Below are positions 43,101 to 51,543 of a DNA stretch of 64,000 nucleotides, piece by piece (the first letter of the stretch is position 1; each line of letters opens with the position of its first letter). The DNA is taken from assembly GCA_964464375.1 (NCBI GenBank), contig CAYXFU010000002.1:1-64000 (forward strand), given 5' to 3'. A program made the translations under genes and the position numbers. This DNA comes from CAIOZA01 sp964464375. Its GTDB lineage: Bacteria; Bacteroidota; Ignavibacteria; Kapaibacteriales; UBA2268. Below the pieces are notes generated by a model, which saw only the letters and a list, made by a program, of their open reading frames with translations, did not search any database and was not told the origin of the DNA.

Positions 43101-43761
43101 AACATTTAATATTTATCCATTTAATCCCGATAAATATTATGTAGCAAAATTAGAATATAATGGAACAAATTTCACATGTTCATTGTATGATAATGCTGGT
43201 GGAACAATAGTTAGTAGTCCGGTCGAGCCATTTAAAGGTATTTCTAAAGATGGATCAGATGTATCTGGAATTGGTGGAGCAGCAAGAACATCATATCACA
43301 ACTACAATACTGGTGAAACATATTCTGACAACTTCAACGGTTTCATAGGTGATGTCATGTTGTTCAATAAAAAATTATCTAATACAGATTTGAATCTGGT
43401 TCAGGGTTACTTCAATGCTCGTTATGGTTTCTCAATTGCACCTTTAGCAAAACAAAACGCACAGGACTGGATCGTTTTCGATCAGTCTAACTTCTCCGGC
43501 AAAAACGAATTGACAGCAGCTTATCCCAATCCATTCGATGCAAAGACAAGCTTCACATTCAATTTGGTTGACGCAGGCAATGTTGCAGTCGAACTCTTCG
43601 ACGCACAGGGACAGAAAGTAAAGACAATGTTCGCAGGTCAGCTCGGAGCAGGAGTTCATGAGTTCACAATCGAAGGTCAGGATCTAAACTCAGGTCTCTA
43701 TATGTTCAGAGTAACAGGCGACAACTTCAGCGAAAGCGGAAAAGTGATCTTAAGCAAGTAA
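40135..43761 (+). CDS. secreted right-handed beta-helix protein with type IX sorting domain
   Basis: A 1208-residue secreted protein. The start at 40135 (taggag ribosome site) gives a signal peptide (residues 1-20). Two parallel beta-helix regions open with the same phrase type: TINVPADHSTIQAAINAASAGDIIQVAAGTYTENV near residue 22 and SPSIQRAIDAASNGWTVNVAPGTYEEQV near 405. Many Asn-rich coils follow. A LamG/concanavalin-like module lies around residues 840-1100. The last 80 residues (AYPNPFDAKTSFTFNL...GLYMFRVTGDNFSESGKVILSK) are a type A sorting domain, so it is exported by type IX secretion and attached to the surface. The polysaccharide or other target is unknown. The base composition rises sharply in GC at the sorting domain. 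Confidence 0.9.
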   Translation: MKKWFTLFILSCIMAINAYSTTINVPADHSTIQAAINAASAGDIIQVAAGTYTENVLVNKRLTISGSGSSTIISSAAGTTPVMTISASGANASDRLVISNLKVTGATGGENPGAGILVQTTTPAGYYTFLNVESSSNQGCGIAFNNTASVTDVSIDNCLFNGNGFGIRIATAVPSFDGLNVYNSNVTNNKSAGFTYNPSGTLTNVGTNFTFTDCSFYNNSQAGVSNQHDLSFFGFHGNATLTNVAIVCSDGPSTTHKAHGLVFTNASSYTPSGNITLNGVSVSGVVFKSAITFQYYNDVNNISLSNVDIKNCIAPWGQLTVDHQDSDPLNIGNTSLKSIGVWNSGGINATSANFFDVVGNPLNKSVLADCFTIENQIGHKIDLLSLGFVTVNANNDYVTTSGSPSIQRAIDAASNGWTVNVAPGTYEEQVEITKDINLLGAGSTTIIKSPMSLTKNFSVSGGPINKPVVYIHDVAYPSVKNLVIDGAGRGNGNYRMQGVGFRDAGGKLENLEIKDIRETPISGSQHGVGVYSYNDNGTNRNIDVINCTIHDFQKNGIALLGANTIGNVNGCTITGAGAVDFIAQNGIQFGWGSSGTVQNNTVSGFSYTPFTYVSCGILLYNNISGSNMIAKNNNVSASQVGIYTINYNAIVENNTVNSTNPSILTAYWGIICDPAQDFSKLSPFDGLLNITKQSDEHPLANLNFVVNNNILTGDLTPGSTGLDFYSETDNLNIIANYNKITAFDYGVNFAVKFAGAISSAKLNYNFIYGNNHGMFNATTTLANAKYNWWGSCSGPYDISVFNPAGDNNTTGTGNDVSDYIDYKPWIGTMGSDMALWLMGSTLPGVNGTAVPVWQDYANCNGLVATAPNVPKEPKLALPGILTEPAVEFTRESAYGTSDILTIPQNDLLTTDVTTEWTPSAGEKTLFVVFKPKTAPTKEYYSFDGKQCIVEFGGPLSGFNIYLHNGYIIFGMWNRFERKYVQYTESPETGTFNIYPFNPDKYYVAKLEYNGTNFTCSLYDNAGGTIVSSPVEPFKGISKDGSDVSGIGGAARTSYHNYNTGETYSDNFNGFIGDVMLFNKKLSNTDLNLVQGYFNARYGFSIAPLAKQNAQDWIVFDQSNFSGKNELTAAYPNPFDAKTSFTFNLVDAGNVAVELFDAQGQKVKTMFAGQLGAGVHEFTIEGQDLNSGLYMFRVTGDNFSESGKVILSK

Positions 43762-43802
43762 TTAAGAATTAATAATTAATAATTAAGAATTGCATATAAA
43801 AT

Positions 43803-43834
43803 AAATCCCCGGTTAGCGATAATCGGGGATTTTT
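43803..43834 (+). terminator. intrinsic terminator of the beta-helix gene
   Basis: AAATCCCCG (43803-43811) pairs with CGGGGATTT (43824-43832), followed by TT. It lies 42 bases after the stop. Confidence 0.88.
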
Positions 43835-43856
43835 ATATTTAATTTATATTTCTTTT

Positions 43857-44400
43857 AAAAACCATTTCTTTGAAAAATTCCCTCCTGTTTCGCATATTGC
43901 ATTTGGTGGCATGAAGAAGATGGTTTCTACCATGAAAACCTTATTTCTTCGGATAACCTTAGTAACAGGTGAATCCCTGCTAATCATAAACCTTATTACC
44001 TTATTCGAATAAGGTCAAAACTCAATGTGGAACGGATTTTTACTAAGGTTCACCAGTAAATACAAATAAGGTTTTGAAAAATCAAAAAACCCAATGCAAT
44101 TAATGCAAAAGTGCAAATTGTATTTCTCCCTTCCTCGAGGAAGGGTCGGGGTAGGTGTTGCATTCATAGCCTCTCCGATTGTCGGATAGAGTGAGGCTGA
44201 TGAAAATTCTGTATTTCTGTTCAGCTACGTAGTAGCGAAATCTTAATAGAAAATAAATCAACAAAAGAGTTCAAAGCTCCGTAGGAGCGACATAAAAAAA
44301 TCAAAAAACCCAATGCAATTAATGCAAAAAGATGCAATCCTTTTGAAAGGTGGATAAACAAACTTAATTTTGCCAAAATACGATGCAACCGATGCAAAAT
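43857..44400. repeat. composite intergenic repeat block
   Basis: No gene in 43835-44410. The block contains, in order: a diverged accatttctttgaaa/tttcgcatattgcat copy (43857), TGCAA arrays (44093-44117), the perfect palindrome CCCTTCCTC-GAGGAAGGG (44128-44145), TCTCCGA-TTG-TCGGA (44172-44186), the paired hairpins GCTAC-GTA-GTAGC (44224-44236) and GCTCC-GTA-GGAGC (44276-44288) 39 bases apart, and a partial TGCAA repeat (44300-44400). The same modules occur in the same order near 53287-53595. Confidence 0.75.
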
Positions 44401-44410
44401 GAAAAATAAA

Positions 44411-45457
44411 TTAGAATTGTAAGAACAATGAAAAATGATGTGATATTCTGTCATTCGAAGCGAATTCATAAGCTATGCTGTAATCAAAGTGCATAGCGAA
44501 TGGAAGTCCCTGAATTGTAGGACGTAACGATATTCCGGCACCCCAGATGTTGAATGGAAGAAATTCCAATTTCCCCATATTGTCACCAACGATATTTGTT
44601 CCTGCACGAATTGCGAAGAATTCATGTGGTACAAATTCAGTTCCTAGTATCAAATTAGGCTGTTCCTGGAATTGATTATATAAAACATCGAGACTGAGTA
44701 GCATATATCTTGTGCTTGGTTCATAAATAGTATCTAATTCAGCCAGAGAGGTAGTTCTTGTTGTTATTGTCGGGTTGTTGAATGGAAATTCCATTCCAAA
44801 TCCAGCACGAATTGTATAAGGTATATTAGCCTTGTCATTTGAAGTAGTGTTCCAGTTGATATTTCCGGCTATGTTCTGCATCGCCAATCCAAATGTAAAC
44901 AGTCCGGCAATATCAAACTTAGCTCCTAAATCAATACCATATCCAGAGCCAAGAGTATTCTCATAATTAAGTGAATTATTCAGATATTTGAAAGAAGCAC
45001 CAAAACTGGCAAATTCCATAGTATAAGCCAATCCAGCGGTCAAAGAATACTGAACATCATTCAATGTACCAAGTGGATTTCCGCGTACATCACGAGCAGT
45101 AAATGAGCTTGTATTGAAGTTATTGAATGAAATTCCGACTCCCAATTTATCGAACCTTTGTCCCCAGCTGGCATAGTTTTGTAATCTGCCATTACCAATT
45201 GGCGCAACATAAGTCAGAATCATAGCTCTATCACTTAAAGAAGATAATCCTGCCGGGTTAAAAAATAGGGTAGAAGGATCATTTGCCACTGCAGTATAAG
45301 CACCAGCCATTCCGATAGCTCTGCAACCTACATTGCGGAACAAATAGGATTCTGCATATCCACCGCCACTTACCTGAGCAACCAGACTGAGGTTTGAAAC
45401 AATAGTGAACAGAACAGCGATTGCTATTAATTTGATTCTTTGAGTCATCATTATCAA
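44411..45457 (-). CDS. PorV/PorQ-family outer-membrane protein
   Basis: A 348-residue beta-barrel with a signal peptide (about residues 9-28). The opening RNVGCRAIGMAGAYTAVANDPSTLFFNPAGLSSL is the family signature of PorV/UPF0164 proteins, and alternating strands continue to FSLFLQF, an outer-membrane C-terminus. PorV shuttles type IX cargo from the Sov translocon to the attachment complex. Several PorV paralogues usually exist per genome, so whether this is the main one cannot be told. It follows, by 11 bases, a small gene with a sorting-type tail. Confidence 0.85.
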   Translation of the reverse strand: MIMMTQRIKLIAIAVLFTIVSNLSLVAQVSGGGYAESYLFRNVGCRAIGMAGAYTAVANDPSTLFFNPAGLSSLSDRAMILTYVAPIGNGRLQNYASWGQRFDKLGVGISFNNFNTSSFTARDVRGNPLGTLNDVQYSLTAGLAYTMEFASFGASFKYLNNSLNYENTLGSGYGIDLGAKFDIAGLFTFGLAMQNIAGNINWNTTSNDKANIPYTIRAGFGMEFPFNNPTITTRTTSLAELDTIYEPSTRYMLLSLDVLYNQFQEQPNLILGTEFVPHEFFAIRAGTNIVGDNMGKLEFLPFNIWGAGISLRPTIQGLPFAMHFDYSIAYEFASNDRISHHFSLFLQF

Positions 45458-45468
45458 AACACGATTAT

Positions 45469-46041
45469 TTAACGTTTAGATATGACGAATTTTTCCCGGA
45501 GTTTAAAATTGGATCCAACTACCATACAAAGATAAACGCCATTTGGAAGACCGGATACATCCATCTCATAGTAGTCTCCTGCTTCTTTAGCTTTGCCATC
45601 ATAAGTATCAAGAACCTTTTTACCCAACATATTGAAGACCTGAACCGAAACTCTTGATTTATAATCGATAAGCTCAATGTATAGATAGAATTTGCTCTGA
45701 TCCAAATTCTCTCTTAGGCTTTCGATTCGGTTATCCTTTCTGTTAGTATCCTGCTCAATTCGAGTTCTGAAACTCTTTTCCTGAGCTGATTCGTCCTTAT
45801 TCTTTTGAGCAAATTTTGTGCCATAACTGCTTCCATTGACATTGAATATCATTTCAATGAAAGATTTTGGCGGTTCTGCTTCAGGTACTGATATATAGCG
45901 GTTGTAATTTGATTGTGCATTAAGAATAACACTAGAGGCTATTGAGAATATAAATACAGATATCAGGAATAATGGATATCCTGAAGTTTTTTTAGTCAAA
46001 TTATATTTTATTAAGTATTTGTTTTTCATCAAGTGCTTCAA
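45469..46041 (-). CDS. small secreted protein with type IX sorting tail
   Basis: A 190-residue protein with a long N-region and a hydrophobic signal (about residues 22-42, ending LNAQ). Residues 43-100 are polar and charged. The last 80 residues (FYLYIELIDYKSRVSVQVFNMLGKKVLDTYDGKAKEAGDYYEMDVSGLPNGVYLCMVV... split) form a type A sorting domain with the V-x-V-x-N-x-L-G-K-x-V and GVYL motifs. There is hardly any passenger, so it may be a short adaptor for the PorV-like gene that follows it. Confidence 0.75.
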   Translation of the reverse strand: MKHLMKNKYLIKYNLTKKTSGYPLFLISVFIFSIASSVILNAQSNYNRYISVPEAEPPKSFIEMIFNVNGSSYGTKFAQKNKDESAQEKSFRTRIEQDTNRKDNRIESLRENLDQSKFYLYIELIDYKSRVSVQVFNMLGKKVLDTYDGKAKEAGDYYEMDVSGLPNGVYLCMVVGSNFKLREKFVISKR

Positions 46042-46112
46042 TAAATTCTTTTCCGATACTTCGATTAATGAGTATTGACAAGTATTACGTAAATTTATTT
46101 TTTTTGTTTCAG

Positions 46113-46143
46113 ATATAAAAAAACCGGAAATTTTATCCGGTTT
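46113..46143 (-). terminator. intrinsic terminator
   Basis: On the minus strand AAACCGGA-TAAAATT-TCCGGTTT (46121-46143) is followed by a T run (complement of 46113-46120). It ends the AMIN-like/TPR gene at 46167. Confidence 0.88.
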
Positions 46144-46166
46144 AATTTAGTTTATATTCCATTTCA

Positions 46167-47888
46167 CTATTTGTAGCTAAACTTCTTTGATAACTTTGCT
46201 AGTTTCTCTTTGTCATTTTCTATAGAAAATAAATTTGCTTTAACTTCAATCCCGGCTTTCTCTATGCCGTGGCTCCTAGCTTTTTCAATTATAACCTTTT
46301 TATTCAATAATTTGGAACTCAAGTTAATTTTATCTAATTCTCTTAATTTGCGATTAGTTTCGTGATCTTTTAATTTTAAAGCTAAATCATACTTCCCGTC
46401 ATTGATTTTATTGAATTTATCTTCGTTAATGTCCTTTTGCTTTGCTAATGCTTTCTCAAGGTCATAATTATCTGTAATATAAGTAATATTATCAATAATA
46501 TCGTTGATCCGATCTTCATTGTTCCCATTTATTGGTTCGTTAACGAAATCGGGAACAGGATCTGAATCTGGAGTTTGGATTTTAATTGGCATTATCATTA
46601 TTTCATTAGCATCTTCTTCATCATGTTTGTTCTTTAAAATTTCTTGAGCAAGATCAATAATATTTTGATGTTTCATTTCTTGTTTGGACTTAGTTTGATT
46701 CATTTTAGTCAGATTATAAGTATCGCTTTTTTCTAATAGTAAAATTTCATCTTGTGAATCACTTACAACCTTATCCAATAGCTTCCCTACTTCAGGTTTT
46801 GGACTATATTTATTTGTTGCATTTTTCAGATCGGCTGTAAATTTCTTCGCTTTCTCACGCCTTTCCATTTCTAATTTTTTATTATTTTTCCATTTGAAGT
46901 AAGCAATGATAATTACTAATAAGCTAATGCAAACAAATATAAATCCATACATTATATACGTAATGAAATCAATTTGACTTTGATCCTGAACATTTATGAA
47001 TTTTTTGTTGAATTCTTCATTCTGCTTAGCTAATAGAGGATCTGGAGGAGCTATAGCTCTAGATACGGTATCATTAACTTTGGCATTAATTGGCGTAACA
47101 TTAGGTATAGCAGTTGAATCACCAAATATATTCAAAATAGAATCATTATCAAACGCTAATGAATCACCTCCAAAGATTTTTTCTTCGGTAATAAATGTAA
47201 TTTCATTTATACCGGTCTTAGTCGTAAACAATTTTTTATAATAGTTTTCTTTGCTAGTATTCTTCAATTTTTTGTATGCTTGAGCAAAAGCAGCATAGAG
47301 ATCGTTAATGGTTATTTCCTTATTTTCAGCAAACTGAAAAATTTTAATTGCTTTGTCGTAATCACCATTTCTAAGGTATAGAATCCCAAGTTGGTATGAA
47401 GAATAAGGATTGCCAAGTTTTATTGAATTTTCAAAGAATTTACTAGCTAATTTGTAATTTTGTGATTCTAAGGCGAGTAGTCCCATACGATAGTCTTCAT
47501 CAGCTCTGGATATAGTATTCCAATCAAATACATCTACAAGAATTGCTTTTGTAAAGGGGAGATGAATAATACTGTATCCTCGTTTATCAGTCAGATTCAG
47601 TATAACTATCAACTCTTTCTTTGCAATCGATAAACTAATGTTTTTTATAATACCCGAACCATTGATTTGGTTAATCTTTTCAGGAAAATTAACACCGGCT
47701 AACCTTAAAGTAATAGACTTCTTATCAGTAGAAATTGAAGATTTAATGTCTTTAGGTAATTCAGATAAGTACATTATTCCTCTGTTGAGAGGGTTAATCT
47801 CGATTTTATTGAGAGTAACCGCACCATAAACATTTGTGGCTGCTAAAAGTACTGATGCAAGGAGAAGACTCTTTATAGTATATCTCAT
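46167..47888 (-). CDS. single-span protein with AMIN-like domain and TPR repeats
   Basis: A 573-residue protein. A signal peptide (residues 1-22) is followed by a beta-rich AMIN-like domain (about 25-123: ITLRLAGVNFPEKI, ISLSIAKKELIVILNL), TPR-like helices (128-218), a linker, one membrane span (309-331) and a cytosolic tail of about 240 residues, rich in Glu, Lys and Asn. AMIN domains bind peptidoglycan-linked or septal/polar partners, so the layout recalls polar landmark proteins FimV/HubP although the order of modules differs. It lies after fliA in the flhF-flhG-fliA region, 222 bases away, and has its own terminator. Function is inferred. Confidence 0.65.
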   Translation of the reverse strand: MRYTIKSLLLASVLLAATNVYGAVTLNKIEINPLNRGIMYLSELPKDIKSSISTDKKSITLRLAGVNFPEKINQINGSGIIKNISLSIAKKELIVILNLTDKRGYSIIHLPFTKAILVDVFDWNTISRADEDYRMGLLALESQNYKLASKFFENSIKLGNPYSSYQLGILYLRNGDYDKAIKIFQFAENKEITINDLYAAFAQAYKKLKNTSKENYYKKLFTTKTGINEITFITEEKIFGGDSLAFDNDSILNIFGDSTAIPNVTPINAKVNDTVSRAIAPPDPLLAKQNEEFNKKFINVQDQSQIDFITYIMYGFIFVCISLLVIIIAYFKWKNNKKLEMERREKAKKFTADLKNATNKYSPKPEVGKLLDKVVSDSQDEILLLEKSDTYNLTKMNQTKSKQEMKHQNIIDLAQEILKNKHDEEDANEIMIMPIKIQTPDSDPVPDFVNEPINGNNEDRINDIIDNITYITDNYDLEKALAKQKDINEDKFNKINDGKYDLALKLKDHETNRKLRELDKINLSSKLLNKKVIIEKARSHGIEKAGIEVKANLFSIENDKEKLAKLSKKFSYK

Positions 47889-48110
47889 TTAAATCTCTTG
47901 AATGATTAATATTCAAAAATCCATAATGAAATTTAAATGCCAAAAAAATTAAATACTGAATCTATTTGCAAGTACATTATAATAAACAAGATATCTAATT
48001 CTTAATATTGATGGGAATCTTGTATCTTAATAAAAAATGTAAAATTGGTTAAAATATCGTGCAAAATCTATATTTGGTTAATATTAAGCAGGAAGTTAAG
48101 TATTGATTAT

Positions 48111-48902
48111 CTATTGATCATCGTAATGTTTCAATTTAACTTTGAGGTCTTCAATAACTTGACTATGAATCTGACAAACGCGACTTTCTGAAACATTAAT
48201 AACTTTTCCAATGTCCTTGAATGTCAGGTTTTCGTAGTAATAAAGAGTCATAACTAATCGTTTTCTTTCAGAAAGTTTTTTTAGAAATGTAGTCAGAAAT
48301 GTAATTCTCTCGGTATTTTCGAGTTGCGAAAGAATATTAATATCTTCAGTATCGGGGATCTCTTCTATGCTGTCCTTATCGTCGTCATCAAGCACCATTG
48401 TCTTCGAAGTTTCGTTAATCGATAACGAAGCTCTTGCTGCTGCAGCAGCTTGAAGATATGAACTGTATATTTCAGGAGTTACGTCAAGCTTCTGCCTTAT
48501 CTCTTCAGATGTTACTTCTCTTCCTTCCTGCCTTCTCAGTTCATCACCAGCCTGCATAAAATCATGAGCCTTTTTCCGGGTTGTTCTCGACAGCCAGTCT
48601 AATCTACGCAGTTCATCCTGAATAATGCCTCGGATTCTGGGAATAGCATAAGACTCAAATTTGACACCTCTATCCAATTGAAATCTTTCTATTGCTTCGT
48701 GGAGACCTAAAATTCCTATGCTTAGAAAATCATCTTCGTTAAGGATTGAGCCAGAAGGAAGGTTCATGGATTGTAATACATAACGAACCAGCCAGATATA
48801 ATGCATTACAAGTTTGTTTTTTATTTCGAGTGTCTGTAAATCTCGATAAGTAATCCAAACCTCTGTTATATCTATGTCCAGTGTTTGTGGTGTTCGCTTC
48901 AT
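48111..48902 (-). CDS. fliA: flagellar sigma factor FliA (sigma-28)
   Basis: A 263-residue sigma factor of the FliA/WhiG group. Region 2 is LVRYVLQSMNLPSGSILNEDDFLSIGILGLHEAIERFQLDRGVKFESYAIPRIRGIIQDELRRLDWLSR, with the RIRG..DELR..DW block diagnostic for sigma-28. Region 3 is EGREVTSEEIRQKLDVTPE; region 4 is LSERKRLVMTLYYYENLTFKDIGKVINVSESRVCQIHSQ. It directs late flagellar genes; a matching promoter stands before motB at 11708. An insertion of acidic residues (VLDDDDKDSIEEIPDTED) precedes region 4. No FlgM is seen. Confidence 0.95.
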   Translation of the reverse strand: MKRTPQTLDIDITEVWITYRDLQTLEIKNKLVMHYIWLVRYVLQSMNLPSGSILNEDDFLSIGILGLHEAIERFQLDRGVKFESYAIPRIRGIIQDELRRLDWLSRTTRKKAHDFMQAGDELRRQEGREVTSEEIRQKLDVTPEIYSSYLQAAAAARASLSINETSKTMVLDDDDKDSIEEIPDTEDINILSQLENTERITFLTTFLKKLSERKRLVMTLYYYENLTFKDIGKVINVSESRVCQIHSQVIEDLKVKLKHYDDQ

Positions 48903-48983
48903 TATATTAGAATTAAATAAATTTCAATAATATTAATCACTAATATACAATATTATTTTTTATTTTCAAACTAAAGGTAGCAA

Positions 48984-49592
48984 CTATCTAGCTTGAAGCG
49001 GTGAACTTTCAAAATTTGAGGTCGATCCAAAATTATTAGGAACATTAATTGAATTAAAATCATTATTGAGATTATTATTCAGATTAAAAAAATCATCTGA
49101 TCTGTTATCTATTCCTGATCGATCTTGCCTTCTTCTAATTTCAGCAGACCTTAGCTCATCATCGATTCTCTGTCTTTCAGTTGATTTTTTCAAATCTTCT
49201 TCTTGCTTCTTTTCTAATTGTGCTTGCTTTAGTTTAATCACTTGGTTTTTTTTGTGCTCAGCAGCCATTACTACCCCAGTGAACATTATTATTGTTGCTA
49301 TAGCCGTAATTGCTGAATAAACAATAAATGAACTGTAAACACTAAAAACCAATGATGCCTGTTCACCTATGTAATAAAACAAAAATGCCACAAAAAATAC
49401 TATCAAAGTTGCTCTGAATATTGTTTTTGATGGGTATGAGATAATCTTTTTGACTCTTTTCTTTTCTGCTTTTAGTCTATTCAGATGCTGTTTATCTCTT
49501 ATTTTCTTTAGTTTCTCTCTATCTTCAATTTCTTTTTTTAGTGCATTTTTGGATTCTGAAACTTCACCAGCTTTATTTGTGTCTTTTGCCAT
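48984..49592 (-). CDS. two-span membrane protein in the flagellar regulatory run
   Basis: A 202-residue protein that I do not recognise. The N-terminal 50 residues are a highly charged coiled coil (KKEIEDREKLKKIRDKQHLNRLKAEKKR). Two membrane spans follow (about 59-77 and 86-110), then a second charged coil (KKNQVIKLKQAQLEKKQEEDLKKSTERQR) and an Asn-rich end (NNNLNNDFN). Both ends should face the cytosol. It sits between flhG and fliA on the same strand (77 bases after flhG, 81 before fliA), so a role in flagellar placement or assembly is plausible. Confidence 0.65.
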   Translation of the reverse strand: MAKDTNKAGEVSESKNALKKEIEDREKLKKIRDKQHLNRLKAEKKRVKKIISYPSKTIFRATLIVFFVAFLFYYIGEQASLVFSVYSSFIVYSAITAIATIIMFTGVVMAAEHKKNQVIKLKQAQLEKKQEEDLKKSTERQRIDDELRSAEIRRRQDRSGIDNRSDDFFNLNNNLNNDFNSINVPNNFGSTSNFESSPLQAR

Positions 49593-49669
49593 GGTATATC
49601 CTGAATTAGTTGTTTAACATCCTGTTACTTGAATAATATCACTAATAATGCAAAAATAATATATTTTTT

Positions 49670-50422
49670 TTAATTTAGCTTAAAACCGCTTAGTATTTTT
49701 CCAGAAAGACTATGCAAAGCTTTAGCTGCCTCGGTATGAGGATAAATTTTCACAAATGGTTCCTGTTTCATGATAGAATATCTAATGTTTCTATCATAAT
49801 TTATATAATCAAGTACATTTATCTGTTGCTTAAGAAATTTCTGTGTAGCTAAATTGAATTTCTTAGAAATTTCTTTAACATCGTCGAAGTCAACCATATT
49901 GTTTGCCACCAAAAATATTTTCTTAAGGTCCATTTTATTACTAAGTACTTTTATTAAAGCAAATGCATCTAGCAATGATGTGGGTTCATCTGATACTACA
50001 ATATTTACTAAGTCAGCAATAAGACAACTTTGAATATTCTCTGCCGATAACCCCGATCCGGTGTCAATCAATATGATTTCATATAAATTTTCTTTGATAA
50101 TTGCTTCTAATGTTGAGAATATTATCAAATCACCATCTCGCTTTTCATATCCAATTGCAGGTTGTCCTGCCGCTAGCGAAAGATTTTCATTTAATCTATA
50201 GAAATACTTTTTTAAATCTCTCTTCTTAGAATAATAGTCATTCATTCTAAACGGTGGTTCAACACCAAACATTATGTGCTGATTAGGGAAATCTATATCA
50301 GCATCCCATATCAATGTTTTAAATTTTGATGATATGATATATCCAATGTTCGCAGTGATAAAACTTTTGCCAACTCCGCCTTTCCCACTAGAAAATGTTA
50401 CTATTATTGGTCTCTTAGTCAT
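49670..50422 (-). CDS. flhG: FlhG/FleN MinD-like ATPase
   Basis: A 250-residue cytosolic ATPase of the MinD/ParA class. It has the deviant Walker A SSGKGGVGKSF at residues 11-21, TLIWDADIDFPNQHIMFG, and the Walker B-like IILIDTGSGLS. FlhG limits flagellar number and partners FlhF. No C-terminal membrane-targeting helix is obvious, and the FleQ-type N-terminal extension is absent. The start overlaps the flhF stop by 4 bases (translation coupling). Confidence 0.93.
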   Translation of the reverse strand: MTKRPIIVTFSSGKGGVGKSFITANIGYIISSKFKTLIWDADIDFPNQHIMFGVEPPFRMNDYYSKKRDLKKYFYRLNENLSLAAGQPAIGYEKRDGDLIIFSTLEAIIKENLYEIILIDTGSGLSAENIQSCLIADLVNIVVSDEPTSLLDAFALIKVLSNKMDLKKIFLVANNMVDFDDVKEISKKFNLATQKFLKQQINVLDYINYDRNIRYSIMKQEPFVKIYPHTEAAKALHSLSGKILSGFKLN

Positions 50423-51543
50423 ATTGACATATCACTTAATATCAAATTTCCGAGTAATTCTGCAGTTGCAGGCTCAATGTCGTCAGGTATTTCCTGACCA
50501 ACAGAAAAATAGGACACCGTAAAGAAATACTTTCTTAATACCTCAAGCAATTCACCACAAATTGATAACTCATCCATCTTTGTTACTATAATTGATCCGG
50601 GATTCAATTTAGAAAACTGTTTGATTGTCTCATCCAAATTATTCTTAGAAGCTGTGGCACTCAGTACCAGATAAAGATGACTGCAATTCGAAGCTCTTAT
50701 ATAATCTGATAACTCAGAAATATGTTCGGTATTTTTGTGGCTTCTTCCAGTTGTATCAATAAAAATGAAATCCCTATCTTGCTCTTCAGATATAATTTTT
50801 GCTATATCGTTCGCATTATATGCTGACCTGAAAGGAATGCCGGCTATTGATGCAAATGTCTGAAGTTGATCCGAACCTCCTACTTTATGTGTATCTGCAG
50901 AAATGAGTAAAGTATTGGCAGAATATATCAGTTTTGATAGTATTGCTAGTTTTGCTAGAGTAGTCGTCTTTCCGGAACCCGTAGGTCCAACGAATACAAA
51001 GACATTTCTTTGATCAGTTTTCTGAAAAGGCTGACAAAACTTGATCTCTTTTAGTAATAAATCCTTTGCAAATGTTTTTAATTCACTTAATGAATTGTTG
51101 AAATGCATTGATGATAATTTCCCTGTTATTTCGAGTGAGTATTCTTCACTGAAACCAGCCTTAATGATTGACTTATATAATTCGCCAAATTTGTCGCCCA
51201 ATGAGCCGCTGTATTTGTACTTAAGCAAATCATAAATCTCATCAATCTTTGTTGACATTGTACCTACATTTCCGGAAGTAGTAATTTCCGGATAATATGA
51301 ATTATTCTCAGACTTGTCTGAATAATCCTGAATTTTAGATTTAAATTTCTTTTCGGGTAAAACTGCAGAAACATCATCCGGTGTATGATCAGCAGAAGCA
51401 GTAATTTCAATTGATTCTTTACCGCCAAGTGCTGGATTACTGAAAGTTCTGGTTGAGATTATCACTGCATCTTCACCCATCTCTTTGGATATGATTCTCT
51501 TTCCTTCGGTTAGACTCGATACGATAAATTTTCTAACATTCAT
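50419..51543 (-). CDS. flhF: flagellar GTPase FlhF
   Basis: A 374-residue SRP-type GTPase that places the flagellum. The N-terminal B-domain is short and polar; the NG domain has helix SEEYSLEITGKL, G1 GPTGSGKTTT at 186-195, G2/G3 ISADTHKVGGSDQLQTFA and IDTTGRSHKN, and G4 VTKMDE. The usual DARDVR-type variant reads DTHKVGG, so it resembles FlhF, not FtsY or Ffh. It is the first gene of the flhF-flhG-orf202-fliA run. No flhA is directly upstream; a divergent transaminase gene lies there. Confidence 0.93.
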   Translation of the reverse strand: MNVRKFIVSSLTEGKRIISKEMGEDAVIISTRTFSNPALGGKESIEITASADHTPDDVSAVLPEKKFKSKIQDYSDKSENNSYYPEITTSGNVGTMSTKIDEIYDLLKYKYSGSLGDKFGELYKSIIKAGFSEEYSLEITGKLSSMHFNNSLSELKTFAKDLLLKEIKFCQPFQKTDQRNVFVFVGPTGSGKTTTLAKLAILSKLIYSANTLLISADTHKVGGSDQLQTFASIAGIPFRSAYNANDIAKIISEEQDRDFIFIDTTGRSHKNTEHISELSDYIRASNCSHLYLVLSATASKNNLDETIKQFSKLNPGSIIVTKMDELSICGELLEVLRKYFFTVSYFSVGQEIPDDIEPATAELLGNLILSDMSI

